Below, in pieces: positions 8,711 to 17,795 of a stretch of DNA of 64,000 nt. Under the pieces are notes generated by a model that saw only the letters and a program-made list of their open reading frames with translations, did no database searches and was not told where the DNA came from. Numbering within the stretch: the stretch's first letter is position 1; every line of letters starts with the position of its first letter. The stretch lies in contig NZ_PCPP01000008.1 in assembly GCF_002979755.1 (NCBI RefSeq), positions 1 to 64,000 of the forward strand, written 5' to 3'. The position numbers were made by a program, and so were the translations under genes. Source of the stretch: Chryseobacterium culicis. GTDB taxonomy: Bacteria > Bacteroidota > Bacteroidia > Flavobacteriales > Weeksellaceae.

Positions 8711-9020
8711 ATTCAATAGGAATGGGCTTTAGCCCATTTAAAAAATCAATAATATCTTCCAACGGCTTTAGCCAAAACCTAAAAGATTATACACAAAGCT
8801 TGTTATTTCGAAGAGGCGATAAGTTTGGATTCAGTAGGAATGGGCTTTAGCCCATTTAACAAATCAGTAACCTCTTCCAACGGCTTTAGCCAAACCCTAA
8901 AAGATTATACACAAAGCTTGTTATTTCGGATAGGCGATAAGTTTGGATTCAATAGGAATGGGCTTTAGCCCATTTAATCATCAATAACATCTTCCAACGG
9001 CTTTAGCCAAAACCTATAAA
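8711..9020. repeat. 118-bp tandem repeat, 2.6 copies, paired palindromes
   Basis: Three units whose AATGGGCTTTAGCCCATT hairpins begin at 8721, 8839 and 8957, a spacing of exactly 118 bp. Each unit also has a second, imperfect hairpin (CGGCTTTAGCCA) about 45 bp on. The spacer with ACACAAAGCTTGTTATTTCG is present after units 1 and 2 and missing after unit 3. A diverged single copy lies at 46432-46500. It is REP/BIME-like, non-coding, and located just after the glycosyltransferase gene. Confidence 0.85.
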
Positions 9021-9293
9021 AGAGTATATACACCATTTACGACTCAATTAACTGCTGCCTACATAATACATTGTATGGGGTATTAATATATAAATCGGGG
9101 AGCTAAGGTGATAATTTGAGGTTTCAGAATACGATGTTGGGGTCTGCTTACTTTCCGTTAAGGTCTGTTATACCAAATTTCCGGTTGTATAACCCCATCA
9201 TTGAGATTAAAAACATATACGGAGAAGTTCAGAACGCCAGCGGAGTATTTCCCAACCGCAAAAGACAGGTTATATACTTTTTCACCAGAAATA
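9021..9293. other. Intergenic stretch without recognised feature
   Basis: Between the tandem repeats and the terminator. Short open frames exist but none has codon use or motifs that look coding. I see no promoter, RNA gene or repeat here. Confidence 0.4.
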
Positions 9294-9324
9294 AAAAGAT
9301 CCGGAACATCACTCCGGATCTTTT
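9294..9324 (-). terminator. Terminator of the 162-aa helical protein gene
   Basis: Stem AAAAGATCCGGA with complement TCCGGATCTTTT around a seven-base loop, seven bases beyond the stop codon on the minus strand. Confidence 0.85.
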
Positions 9325-9330
9325 GTTATT

Positions 9331-9819
9331 TTATTTACTCTCTTTCGGAAGGATTTCATCCGTTTTAAGACTCTTGGTAAAAAACTGTTTCAGTTCATTC
9401 TGTTTTACCTCAAATCCCGGTGATGCGGTGCCTGCTTTATAGGCTGTATAGGCATAATCTGTAAGAGCAGCCTGGTAATTGTCATAGTCATGTAAAGTCT
9501 TGGCGCTTTTCAGCCGGGTCACGAGACTTTCCAGTCTGGCGATAAAGCTTTCATAGTTTTGTCTGGAGGTAAGATCTCTGTCGAATTCTTCCCAGTCTAT
9601 TTCGGAAGCGCTTAAGGCCGATTGGTTTTTCCTGTAGTCAGCCACTTTATTGACCAGAAGTTTATTCTGCTCATTGATGCTGCCGTATTTCTGGCGGTCT
9701 TCTGCTGAAAGGGTTACGGTGATAACTGCTAAAGCTGTTTCCAGTGCGCTAAGCGCGGTTTGGGCTGCTGTCAGCTGTGCATCGGTAAGATGGGTGTTGT
9801 TGAGATTGGTTAATGCCAT
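9331..9819 (-). CDS. Hypothetical all-helical cytoplasmic protein
   Basis: 162 aa without signal peptide or membrane segment. The sequence is Ala/Leu/Lys/Glu-rich and should be largely helical (repeated ALT, ALSALETALA, RLESLVTRLKSAK). No Cys and no catalytic motif is visible. Codon use and the dedicated terminator support a real gene. I do not recognise the family. It is a single-gene unit with about 600 bp of non-coding sequence upstream. Confidence 0.7.
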   Translation of the reverse strand: MALTNLNNTHLTDAQLTAAQTALSALETALAVITVTLSAEDRQKYGSINEQNKLLVNKVADYRKNQSALSASEIDWEEFDRDLTSRQNYESFIARLESLVTRLKSAKTLHDYDNYQAALTDYAYTAYKAGTASPGFEVKQNELKQFFTKSLKTDEILPKESK

Positions 9820-10418
9820 TACTTGTATTTTTTATGGGTTATTATTTTTGATAAGGGATTTCATTCATTTACCCTTCTCATGGTACAGTAAACCTATGGA
9901 TAAAAGTAAGGGTTCGCAATATCTGATCATCAGGTGATTGAATATGATATAGAGATTGTATTTTATGCTTGAAAAGTTATTGAGAATATTATCTTTTAGA
10001 TGATATCATTCTTTAATTCCCCTTACTCATTTTTTAAGGTGACCTGTTCTGTTACTTCACGAGAATATTTTTGTATACATCAAAGTAACATTTGTACAAA
10101 CGGGTCAGATTTTTACCATCCGGCAATTAGGGTTAAAAAGCAATAACTATGAAATTTTTATTCGGTTATACCCATTCGGTGGATATTCTTTAACTGCTTT
10201 TAAATTATTCAATATCAGTTTAATGTGTACACATTGAAGCCCGATTTTATGCACATAAATTACAATATTTTTCATCCCTAAAGAATATTATTATAAATAG
10301 TTTTGAAATATTTCTGAGCCTATAAAAGCATCCGATTCTCAAAAACACAGTATAAGAAAGAATTGGATTAACCATGATCTATCAGAACAAACTATGTTAA
10401 CTTAAAAACAACACGGGA
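9820..10418. other. 600-bp non-coding region before the Rhs locus
   Basis: No plausible open frame on either strand. The only signal I see is a TAGTTTTG promoter-like element at 10298-10305. The region may include decayed sequence of the large gene whose tail is left at 10419-10790, but I cannot show this by reading. Confidence 0.4.
10298..10305 (+). promoter_or_regulatory. Possible promoter of the Rhs locus
   Basis: TAGTTTTG matches TAnnTTTG exactly, about 110 bp before the first start codon of the locus. No clear -33 partner. Confidence 0.35.
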
Positions 10419-10790
10419 ATGAAAAAAAATGATCTCAGTGCATTCACTCTATGCACAATCCTCGGCGTATCCGCTCAGGAAGTAGTGTGGCAGAAAGACA
10501 CCCAAATGGCCACCATTGTAACCCAATCCCATGAAGATGCAGCAGATCCCACCAAAGAAGCTGAGCTATTACTGGCTCTTGATGCCTTTCAGCCTTTGGG
10601 AATGACTTCCAAATATACGTACGATCCTTTGGTTGGGATAACCACCATAACCCCACCGTCAGGAATCAGGGAACTCTATGTCTACGACAGCGCTAACCGA
10701 TTGAAACAGGTTCAGGTAAGGGAAAGGGATAACGCCGGAACCTACCGCTATAAGGTGGTGAAAGAATTCCGGTATCACTATAAACAGTAA
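10419..10790 (+). pseudogene. Internally deleted Rhs-partner protein remnant
   Basis: 123 aa. The N-terminus looks like a worn signal peptide (MKKNDLSAFTLCTILGVSAQ). The C-terminus (YTYDPLVGITTITPPSGIRE, then LYVYDSANRLKQV and FRYHYKQ) is the YD-repeat tail usually found at the end of a much larger secreted protein encoded directly upstream of DUF6443/RHS genes in this group. The middle is missing, so this is probably the fused two ends of that gene after a large deletion. It could still be expressed. It ends 20 bp before the RHS gene, in the position the partner would occupy. Confidence 0.6.
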
Positions 10791-10810
10791 GCACCCATAA
10801 AAAAACACCC

Positions 10811-13800
10811 ATGAAAAAAATACACCTATTAGGTCTGCTGTTGATAGTCATGCTGACCTCTGCACAAAGTACCACCGAAAACTATATACAGTCCCAAACC
10901 TGCCTGAGCGGTGACTGCAGCAAAAAGACGGAAACCCTTACCTATTTTGACGGATTAGGACGACCCAAGCAAATGGTCAGTGTAAAAGCGACCACCACAG
11001 GAAAAGATCTGGTGACTCCCATTACGTATGATGCCTTCGGAAGACAGGTAAAGGATATTCTGCCAGTTCCGGCTAATACCCTCAATTCAGCCATCCATAC
11101 CGGGATTACCAATGAAACTGCGGCTAATTCTTACTACGGGACAGCCAATGCCTATACGGAAAAGGAAATGGAGAATTCTCCATTAGACAGGCTAAAGCAA
11201 GTGGCACAAGCCGGTGATCCCTGGAAGATGGGCAGTGGACATACTCAGAAATATACCTATGAAGTAAATCTGGGAAGTGAGGTAAAGAAATTTATCACGA
11301 GTACAACCACGGCCACATCTGGAACAGATCATAAAACCATTTCCTCTGTATCCATAGTGCCGGGCAGTGAGTTTTATGCTCCGGGCACTTTATACAAGAA
11401 TACCGTAACCGATGAAGACGGAACTCCTGTCATAGAGTTTCAGAACGGACGTGGTGAGACGGTACTGGTACGTAGAACAGATGGAACCCAACATATTGAC
11501 ACCTATTATGTCTACAATGAATACGGACAAAAGGCATTTATAATTCCTGCTTTGGCAGTAAAAAAGATTGAGCAGAATAATAATGTTGTTACCACGGATA
11601 TTGTCAACAGCTTTTGCTATCAATACCGCTACGACGGGCAGTACAGGCAGGTGGAAAAAAGACTGCCGGGAAGGGATGATTGGGAATCTGTGGTATATGA
11701 TGCAGCAGACCGTCCGGTTCTTACCCAGGATGTCAACCTGAAAAATAAAGGCCAATGGCTGCTAACCAAATATGATGCACTGGGACGTGTTGCCTATACC
11801 GGACTTATTAACGGAGGAAGCCGTGCAGATCTGCAAGGACAGATTACCAATCTTGTTATCAGCGAAACCCCGACAGCTGCAGGTTTTAGCAAAAACGGGA
11901 TTGTCGTGTATTATACCAATACGCTTTTTACCAGTTTCCAGACGCTTCTTTCTGTTCATTACTATGATTCCTATCCAAGAGATACCAAAGAGTTTCCCCC
12001 TGCAAAAATCCTCGATCAATATGTAATTAACGAAGATAAGGCACTTAACGGAGGCGCCAATACCCAAGGCCTGCCCACAGCATCTTATCTAAAAAATATT
12101 GAGGATGATAACTGGACAAAAACCTATTTCTATTATAACACCAAAGGGGAAAAAGTAGCGGAGAAAAGCTGGAATCACCTGGGCGGATATACAAAAAAGG
12201 AATTCAGACTTGATTTTTCCGGTGCTGTAGACGAAAGCTATACCTATCACAAAAAAGGGGCTTCCGATGCTGAGGTTACCATCCAGGAAAGGTTTGTATA
12301 TGATGACCAGAAAAGGCTGCTGAAACACTATCACAAGGTGAACAGCCAAATGGACGAACTGCTGGCAGAAAACACCTACAATGATCTTGGACAGCTTATC
12401 AATAAAAAAACAGGCAATACCACGGGTACTCCTTTACAGTCGATAGATCAAGCCTACAATATCCGTGGATGGATTACGAAAGTGAATGATCCCACCAGCT
12501 TAAACGGGAAGCTCTTTGCCTACGAGTTGAAATACCATAATCCCGTGTATTCTACGGTGTCTACAGGGAAATACAATGGGAATATTGCAGAAATAGACTG
12601 GTCAAGCGCAGATACCGGAATATTCAGAAGGTATAATTACCAGTATGATGGCTTAGAAAGGCTGAAAGAGGGAATGTATTCTGAACCCAATGCCACCGTT
12701 CCCAGGAATAATTATTACAACGAATCCCTCACCTATGATGTCAACGGGAATATCCAAACCTTAAAAAGAAACTTGCTCTCCAACGGAGGAGCTGTAATGA
12801 TGGATAATTTGGGGTATACATACACCGGGAACAGACTTGCCAGGGTGAATGATACTTCCGGAAATTATGCTGGCTACCCCGACGTTTCAGGAAATGAGAT
12901 TCCTTATGATGGTAACGGGAATATGACTACCCATTTGGATAAAGGGATATTAAAGATTAATTACAATTTCCTGAATCTTCCCAATCAAATAGAATTCAAT
13001 TCTTTATATAAATCACGGGATTATTACAATCTGCTTTTCAATGTCAATACAAAATATGTATACAAAGCAGATGGAACCAAGCTTAAAAAGATCTATACCT
13101 TCGGTTCCGGCAAAACGAATATCGAAACCACCTCTGCTACAGACTATCTGGATGGATTTCAATATACCAATAATGTATTAAGCTTTGTACCTACTTCAGA
13201 GGGCTATTATGACTTCGTTCAGAATAAGTATATTTACAACTATACCGATCAGGTAGGAAACATCAGACTGGCATACTACAAAGATGCTTCCGGAAATCCT
13301 ACAATAGACAGAGCTACTCATTATTATCCTTTCGGGCTAGAGTTTGGAGGAGAGCTAGTTACTGCCAATTCATTATCTCCAAATTACAAATATTCTACAC
13401 AGGGGCAGGAAAAACAGACGGAAACAGGCTGGAGTTCTTACCGATGGAGGAACTATGACCCTGCGATAGGAAGGTTCTTTAATGTAGATCCTTTAAGTGA
13501 AAAGTATGCTTACCAGTCACATTACAACTTCTCAGAGAATAGAGTTGTTGATGGAAGAGAGCTGGAAGGCTTAGAATGGCAAAGCACAAAAAGAGCACAA
13601 GATCTTCCTGGTGATCCTGCAGAATTTGCAGAAATGATTGGTGGTGGGATTAACAGTCTAAGGGCTGCAGTCGCCAATAATGTTGCAAGAACAGCCAATT
13701 TTTTCTCGAATGACGCTGTAAGAAATAAACTTGTAGTTGGTGAAGATGGTGGGCTGACTTTGCTTACAGGAGTTCCTAAAGAATCCTTGAAAGAGAAAGT

Positions 13801-14242
13801 AGCAAACGGGGCTCTTGATTGGGGGACTATACTTCTATCTGTTGCTGGTGGACCTGAAGGAATGTTAACTGCTCAAGGAGGGAGATCGCCTGTTGTAAAA
13901 GGGTTTGAAGAGGTAAAAGATGCGGTAAAGACGGTTCATGGAAATTCTAAAATGAGTACAAAAGCCCAGCATGGTTATGAGATATTTGATAAAAAATCGG
14001 GAGTTGTTTCAGAATTTGGAATAAGTGGGCAAAAAAGAAGTGCTTCACAAGTAAAGAATAGTGGATCTGCAAGAATTAATCAGAAATTAAAAACAAAATA
14101 TAATAATGATCCCAATATTGGTGGACGAGTGGTTAATGATAACCTTGGAAATAGAAAACAGGCTCTCGATTGGGAAAAAGGAAAAGTCAAGGATTTTAAA
14201 AATGAATACGGAGAAAAGCCTAAAAGACAAATTAGACCTTAA
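10811..14242 (+). CDS. DUF6443/RHS-repeat protein with C-terminal toxin-like domain
   Basis: Secreted polymorphic-toxin-like protein, 1143 aa. A signal peptide (MKKIHLLGLLLIVMLTSAQS) and a DUF6443 segment (about 25-140, TLTYFDGLGRPKQMV) are followed by many degenerate YD repeats. The RHS core (YYPFGLEFG near 838, YDPAIGRFFNVDPLSEKY near 881-898) comes next. A linker of about 105 aa begins at Met942 and is shared with two downstream cassettes. The variable tip (about 1050-1143) reads HGYEIFDKKSG, FGISGQKR, RKQALDWEKGKV, with PKRQIRP at the end. That pattern (Tyr/Ile strand, GIS, Arg, helix with Glu) resembles URI/GIY-YIG-type toxin nucleases; this is inference. The presumed immunity gene starts 9 bp after the stop. 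Confidence 0.88.
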   Translation: MKKIHLLGLLLIVMLTSAQSTTENYIQSQTCLSGDCSKKTETLTYFDGLGRPKQMVSVKATTTGKDLVTPITYDAFGRQVKDILPVPANTLNSAIHTGITNETAANSYYGTANAYTEKEMENSPLDRLKQVAQAGDPWKMGSGHTQKYTYEVNLGSEVKKFITSTTTATSGTDHKTISSVSIVPGSEFYAPGTLYKNTVTDEDGTPVIEFQNGRGETVLVRRTDGTQHIDTYYVYNEYGQKAFIIPALAVKKIEQNNNVVTTDIVNSFCYQYRYDGQYRQVEKRLPGRDDWESVVYDAADRPVLTQDVNLKNKGQWLLTKYDALGRVAYTGLINGGSRADLQGQITNLVISETPTAAGFSKNGIVVYYTNTLFTSFQTLLSVHYYDSYPRDTKEFPPAKILDQYVINEDKALNGGANTQGLPTASYLKNIEDDNWTKTYFYYNTKGEKVAEKSWNHLGGYTKKEFRLDFSGAVDESYTYHKKGASDAEVTIQERFVYDDQKRLLKHYHKVNSQMDELLAENTYNDLGQLINKKTGNTTGTPLQSIDQAYNIRGWITKVNDPTSLNGKLFAYELKYHNPVYSTVSTGKYNGNIAEIDWSSADTGIFRRYNYQYDGLERLKEGMYSEPNATVPRNNYYNESLTYDVNGNIQTLKRNLLSNGGAVMMDNLGYTYTGNRLARVNDTSGNYAGYPDVSGNEIPYDGNGNMTTHLDKGILKINYNFLNLPNQIEFNSLYKSRDYYNLLFNVNTKYVYKADGTKLKKIYTFGSGKTNIETTSATDYLDGFQYTNNVLSFVPTSEGYYDFVQNKYIYNYTDQVGNIRLAYYKDASGNPTIDRATHYYPFGLEFGGELVTANSLSPNYKYSTQGQEKQTETGWSSYRWRNYDPAIGRFFNVDPLSEKYAYQSHYNFSENRVVDGRELEGLEWQSTKRAQDLPGDPAEFAEMIGGGINSLRAAVANNVARTANFFSNDAVRNKLVVGEDGGLTLLTGVPKESLKEKVANGALDWGTILLSVAGGPEGMLTAQGGRSPVVKGFEEVKDAVKTVHGNSKMSTKAQHGYEIFDKKSGVVSEFGISGQKRSASQVKNSGSARINQKLKTKYNNDPNIGGRVVNDNLGNRKQALDWEKGKVKDFKNEYGEKPKRQIRP

Positions 14243-14251
14243 TAAAACAAT

Positions 14252-14908
14252 ATGAATTTACACGAAATTAAATTAAGCGCTCAGTTTGTATTCAATAAGC
14301 AGAAAGACTTTAATACTGAAACATGGGCAGTCTCTGAACTTTATTGGTCGTTTCTTAAAAAATATAATACTTCAAAAGTAAAAAAATGTGTAATCAGTGC
14401 TTCTGAGGATTGGGTAGAGGGACAACAAAAATATACCAATTGGGAGGATTTAAAAGAGGTTAACATCTCTTTCGATTTTACAAAATATTTCTTATTAGAT
14501 AAACAAGGTAAGAAGCGTATGCAGTTAGAAGCTATCCATAACGGAATGATGCAGATAGCAGAACATGAAAAATGGGAAAAGCAACCATTGATAGATGCTT
14601 ATAAGCAGTGTTTGGAAAAGAATCTGGAATATCAATTTTTCGTAGGAACTCCTAAATTATCTCCCGATAAAAAGCACAAAATAAATTTTTGGTGTAATTG
14701 GGATATAGATGTTTTTGAGGTTTATTCTATACTATCTGATAAAAACAATAATGAGATAGAGCGTAAAAAGATCATTGAAAAATCTCCTTACGATGGAGAA
14801 TTTATTTATTATGTAAAATGGAAATGGCTGGACCATACTAAAGTTCTATTGGAAGACAAATATAAGTACGGCAATAATGAAAAATGGGAAATAGAAATAA
14901 AGCCCTAG
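14252..14908 (+). CDS. Presumed immunity protein to the RHS tip (copy 1)
   Basis: 218 aa, soluble, with no signal peptide. Unknown family; the immunity role is inferred from position directly after a toxin-bearing RHS gene and from a paralogue in the same position in cassette 3. Residues 1-85 are clearly diverged from that paralogue while residues 86-218, from KKRMQLEAIHNGMMQIAEHE on, are almost identical to it. The N-terminal half is therefore the likely determinant of toxin specificity. It is rich in Trp, Lys and Glu, with codons more AT-rich than in housekeeping neighbours. A hairpin terminator follows 48 bp downstream. Confidence 0.75.
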   Translation: MNLHEIKLSAQFVFNKQKDFNTETWAVSELYWSFLKKYNTSKVKKCVISASEDWVEGQQKYTNWEDLKEVNISFDFTKYFLLDKQGKKRMQLEAIHNGMMQIAEHEKWEKQPLIDAYKQCLEKNLEYQFFVGTPKLSPDKKHKINFWCNWDIDVFEVYSILSDKNNNEIERKKIIEKSPYDGEFIYYVKWKWLDHTKVLLEDKYKYGNNEKWEIEIKP

Positions 14909-14956
14909 TATTAACAATAGTCTTTAAGTAAATAATGCTTCAAACATTTTAGTAAT

Positions 14957-14988
14957 AATTTAGGGTGTTGTTTTTAATACCCTAAATT
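14957..14988 (+). terminator. Terminator after immunity gene 1
   Basis: Stem AATTTAGGGT with complement ACCCTAAATT. In cassette 3 the left arm and loop are kept at 18501-18519 but the right arm is lost. Confidence 0.7.
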
Positions 14989-15011
14989 TTAAAAAATATA
15001 ACACCGATTAG

Positions 15012-16013
15012 GTAGGAGACATCAGACTTGCGTATTACAAAGATGTTTCCGGAAATCCTAAAATAAACAGAGCTACTCATTATTATCCTTTCGGGCTAGA
15101 GTTTGGAGGAGAGCTAGTTACTGCCAATTCAATTACTCCAAATTACAAATACTCTTCTCAGGGGCAGGAAAAACAGACAGAAACAGGCTGGAATTCTTAC
15201 CGATGGAGAAACTATGACCCTGCGATAGGAAGGTTCTTTAATGTTGATCCATTAGCAGAAACCTATCATTCCTGGTCAACGTATGCCTTCAGCGGAAACA
15301 GAGTTGTAGATGCAAGGGAACTGGAAGGACTTGAACCTAAAAAAGTAAATGAAGTTAGTCTCCCGGATGATCCTATAGAGTTTGCGGAAATGATTGGCGG
15401 AGGAATTAACAGTCTAAGAGCTGCAGTCGCCAATAATGTAGGGAGAACAGCTAACTTTTTAACCAATGATGCTGTAAGAAATAAACTTGTAGTTGGTGAA
15501 GATGGCGGTTTAACTCTGTTAACTGGAGTTCCTAAAGAATCCTTGAAAGAGAAAGTAGCAAACGGTGCTCTTGATTGGGGGACTATACTTCTATCTGTTG
15601 CTGGTGGACCTGAAGGAATGTTAACCGCTCAAGGAGGGAGATCGCCTACTTTAAAGGGGTTTGAAGAGGTAAAAGATGCAGTAAAGACGGTTCATGGAAA
15701 TTCTAAGCTGAGTACAAAGCCGCAGCATACTTATGACATCGTCAATACACATTCTGATAATGATGTTGTAAAAACAGGGATTAGCGGTAGTAAGCTCAAC
15801 CAAAACGGAACTTCCAGAAGAGCTAACTCACAAGCCAAGAAATGGAATGAAAATGAGAACTCTCCGGGTAAATATAAAGGAGTTGTAACGGGTACACATA
15901 CTGGTGGGACTGGTGCTAGACAAAAAGCACTTGATTCTGAGCGTGATCGTGCTAAAACTCTACTTCAGGAAGGACAGTTGAATGATCCACAAAAACATGT
16001 AAGACCAAGATAA
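15012..16013 (+). pseudogene. Orphan Rhs tip cassette 2 (start-less core plus toxin)
   Basis: Open frame of 334 codons without a usable start in its first 126 codons. It begins in the RHS core just after a TAG that replaces the Gln codon of the full gene (DQVGNIRLAYYK there). It continues through YYPFGLEFG and RFFNVDPLAETY and the shared 105-aa linker (first ATG at 15390) to a tip different from cassettes 1 and 3: HTYDIVNTHSDND, VKTGISGSK, RRANSQAKKWN, RQKALDSERDRA, KHVRPR. The same GIS and ALDxE framework suggests another URI/GIY-YIG-like toxin variant. This is the layout of a displaced Rhs tip that could be recombined onto the full gene. A 207-aa product from 15390 is also possible. Confidence 0.75.
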
Positions 16014-16015
16014 TT

Positions 16016-16777
16016 ATGCAATTAAAACATTTCTATTTAGCCCTAGATGAAAATGATTATCATATCCAAAGTAATGATAAATCAGAAAAAAAATATAATA
16101 ATGATAAAATAGTTTCAGATTTCAATTTTCAAACTGATTATTTTACACATTTTATAGAAATGAATTTACGAAAGCTCAAATATGAAACAGAATCTTATAA
16201 CATGCTATTGCTAAGAGCTAAGAAAAAGCCATCTGATTTTTTTTCAATTGAACCAGAATTTAAGTCGTTAACAATTGAAGTTTTCTTTGATGAAAATAAG
16301 TATGAAAAATTATATCCTTTCAAAAATGAATACCCTCTAAATGGTAAACTCCTAAAACCCATTGAAGATGAAAATTTATTTCATGTATTTTTATTTAACA
16401 TTATAAATGAAGGGCTCGATAAAGGTAAAAAACTAAATGCACCAATTCCTTATTGGCAATTAAAGGAAATAGTATTAGATTTTAAAAATAAAAATTTTCA
16501 AAATGAATGGATGTTTAAATCTAAAATCTTTAAAGATCTTAATATTAAAGTTTCTCTCTATTGTCGTTTAACTATTAATTATTTTACTTTAGAAATAATA
16601 ATTGAGAAAAATAAAATAGTAGTATTAAAAAAAGAAATCCTTCGCACCTTACCCAGCTCAATCATGTACAATCATGAGTTTAAAGACATTATTTTTGAAT
16701 CCGGAAAAATAAAAGTTATGAAAGATAGGTTTGAACCTTCTACTTTGTATGAGGTTTCTTTAGATAGTTTAATTTGA
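16016..16777 (+). CDS. Presumed immunity protein for orphan tip 2
   Basis: 253 aa, starting two bases after the stop of orphan tip 2. It is unrelated in sequence to the two other immunity candidates. Very AT-rich and dominated by Lys, Asn, Ile, Phe and Glu. No signal peptide, no membrane segment and no motif that I recognise. The immunity function is inferred only from position in a toxin/immunity cassette. The strong compositional skew against its neighbours suggests the pair was acquired horizontally. Confidence 0.65.
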   Translation: MQLKHFYLALDENDYHIQSNDKSEKKYNNDKIVSDFNFQTDYFTHFIEMNLRKLKYETESYNMLLLRAKKKPSDFFSIEPEFKSLTIEVFFDENKYEKLYPFKNEYPLNGKLLKPIEDENLFHVFLFNIINEGLDKGKKLNAPIPYWQLKEIVLDFKNKNFQNEWMFKSKIFKDLNIKVSLYCRLTINYFTLEIIIEKNKIVVLKKEILRTLPSSIMYNHEFKDIIFESGKIKVMKDRFEPSTLYEVSLDSLI

Positions 16778-16784
16778 TAAAATA

Positions 16785-16982
16785 ACCTCGCTGGCACGAG
16801 CATGCTGCTCGTGTCCACATTAGAATAAATAACAATCGTTGCATTTGTGCAGGTGAGGTATACTATTTTAAACTTTGGATGACAACCAGCTTTGCTTCAA
16901 TCTGTAATTAAATTCTCAAAATAGTTATATAAACTTAATGATTTTGTTTAAGGACACGAGCGAGACGCTCGCGCCAGCAAGG
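16785..16982. repeat. 198-bp inverted-repeat element (MITE/BIME-like)
   Basis: Ends are 27-bp inverted repeats at 16790-16816 and 16952-16978 with 22 of 27 positions matching (GCTGGC, CGAGC and GCTCGTGTCC conserved), extended by ACCT at 16785 and AGGT at the far end. Each end is itself a hairpin (CACGAGCATGCTGCTCGTG on the left). The interior is AT-rich and has no gene. It lies exactly between immunity gene 2 and the truncated core of cassette 3. Confidence 0.8.
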
Positions 16983-16983
16983 T

Positions 16984-17787
16984 AATTATGACCCTGCGAT
17001 AGGAAGGTTCTTTAATGTAGATCCGTTAAGTGAAAAATATGCTTACCAATCGCATTATAACTTCTCAGAGAATAGAGTTGTTGATGGAAGAGAACTGTAA
17101 GGCTTAGAATGGCAAAGCACAAAAAGAGCACAAGATCTTCCTGGTGATCCTGCAGAATTTGCAGAGATGATTGGTGGCGGGATTAACAGTCTAAGAGCTG
17201 CAGTCGCCAATAATGTTGCAAGAACAGCAAACTTTTTTTCGAATGATGCTGTAAGAAATAAACTTGTAGTTGGTGAAGATGGTGGGCTGACTTTGCTTAC
17301 AGGAGTTCCTAAAGAATCCTTGAAAGAGAAAGTAGCAAACGGGGCTCTTGATTGGGGGACTATACTTCTATCTGTTGCTGGTGGACCTGAAGGAATGTTA
17401 ACCGCTCAAGGAGGGAGATCGCCTGCTGTAAAAGGGTTTGAAGAGGTAAAAGATGCGGTAAAGACGGTTCATGGAAACTCAAAAGCCAGTATGAAAGCTC
17501 AGCATGGTTATGAGATATTTAATAAGAAAACAGGAGAAACTTTGGAATTTGGAATAAGCGGTCAAAAGCGAAACGCTTCACAAATAAAAAATGGTGGTTC
17601 TCCTAGAATAAATCAAAAACTGAAAACAAAATACAATAACAATCCAAATGTAGAAGGTCGAGTTATTGACGGAAATCTTGGAAAAAGAAAGAATGCGCTT
17701 GATTGGGAACAGAATAAAGTGAATGATTATTCGCAAGGAAATAATGGACAAGGACCGAGATTCCAAAAAAGACCACAACCAAAATAG
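16984..17787 (+). pseudogene. Orphan Rhs tip cassette 3 with nonsense codon
   Basis: The in-frame homology to the full RHS gene starts at NYDPAIGRFFNVDPLSEKYA and is cut by TAA at 17098-17100 where the full gene has GAA (RELEG becomes REL-stop). The frame then continues from GLEWQS through the shared linker (ATG at 17167) to a tip of the same family as cassette 1: HGYEIFNKKTG, FGISGQKRNASQIK, RKNALDWEQNKV. There is no promoter or start for the core part; a 206-aa protein from 17167 is possible but would lack any export signal. Best read as a stored, inactive toxin tip. Confidence 0.75.
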
Positions 17788-17795
17788 ATTACTAT

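Noticed and set aside
9116..9442. 108-codon frame on the + strand
   Set aside because: It runs through the terminator hairpin and into the antisense of the helical protein gene; no coding character.
11390..12349. Several antisense frames inside the RHS gene
   Set aside because: Shadows of a long, well-supported coding frame.
16785..16982. Insertion sequence
   Set aside because: Only 198 bp, no transposase frame; classed as a non-autonomous repeat element.
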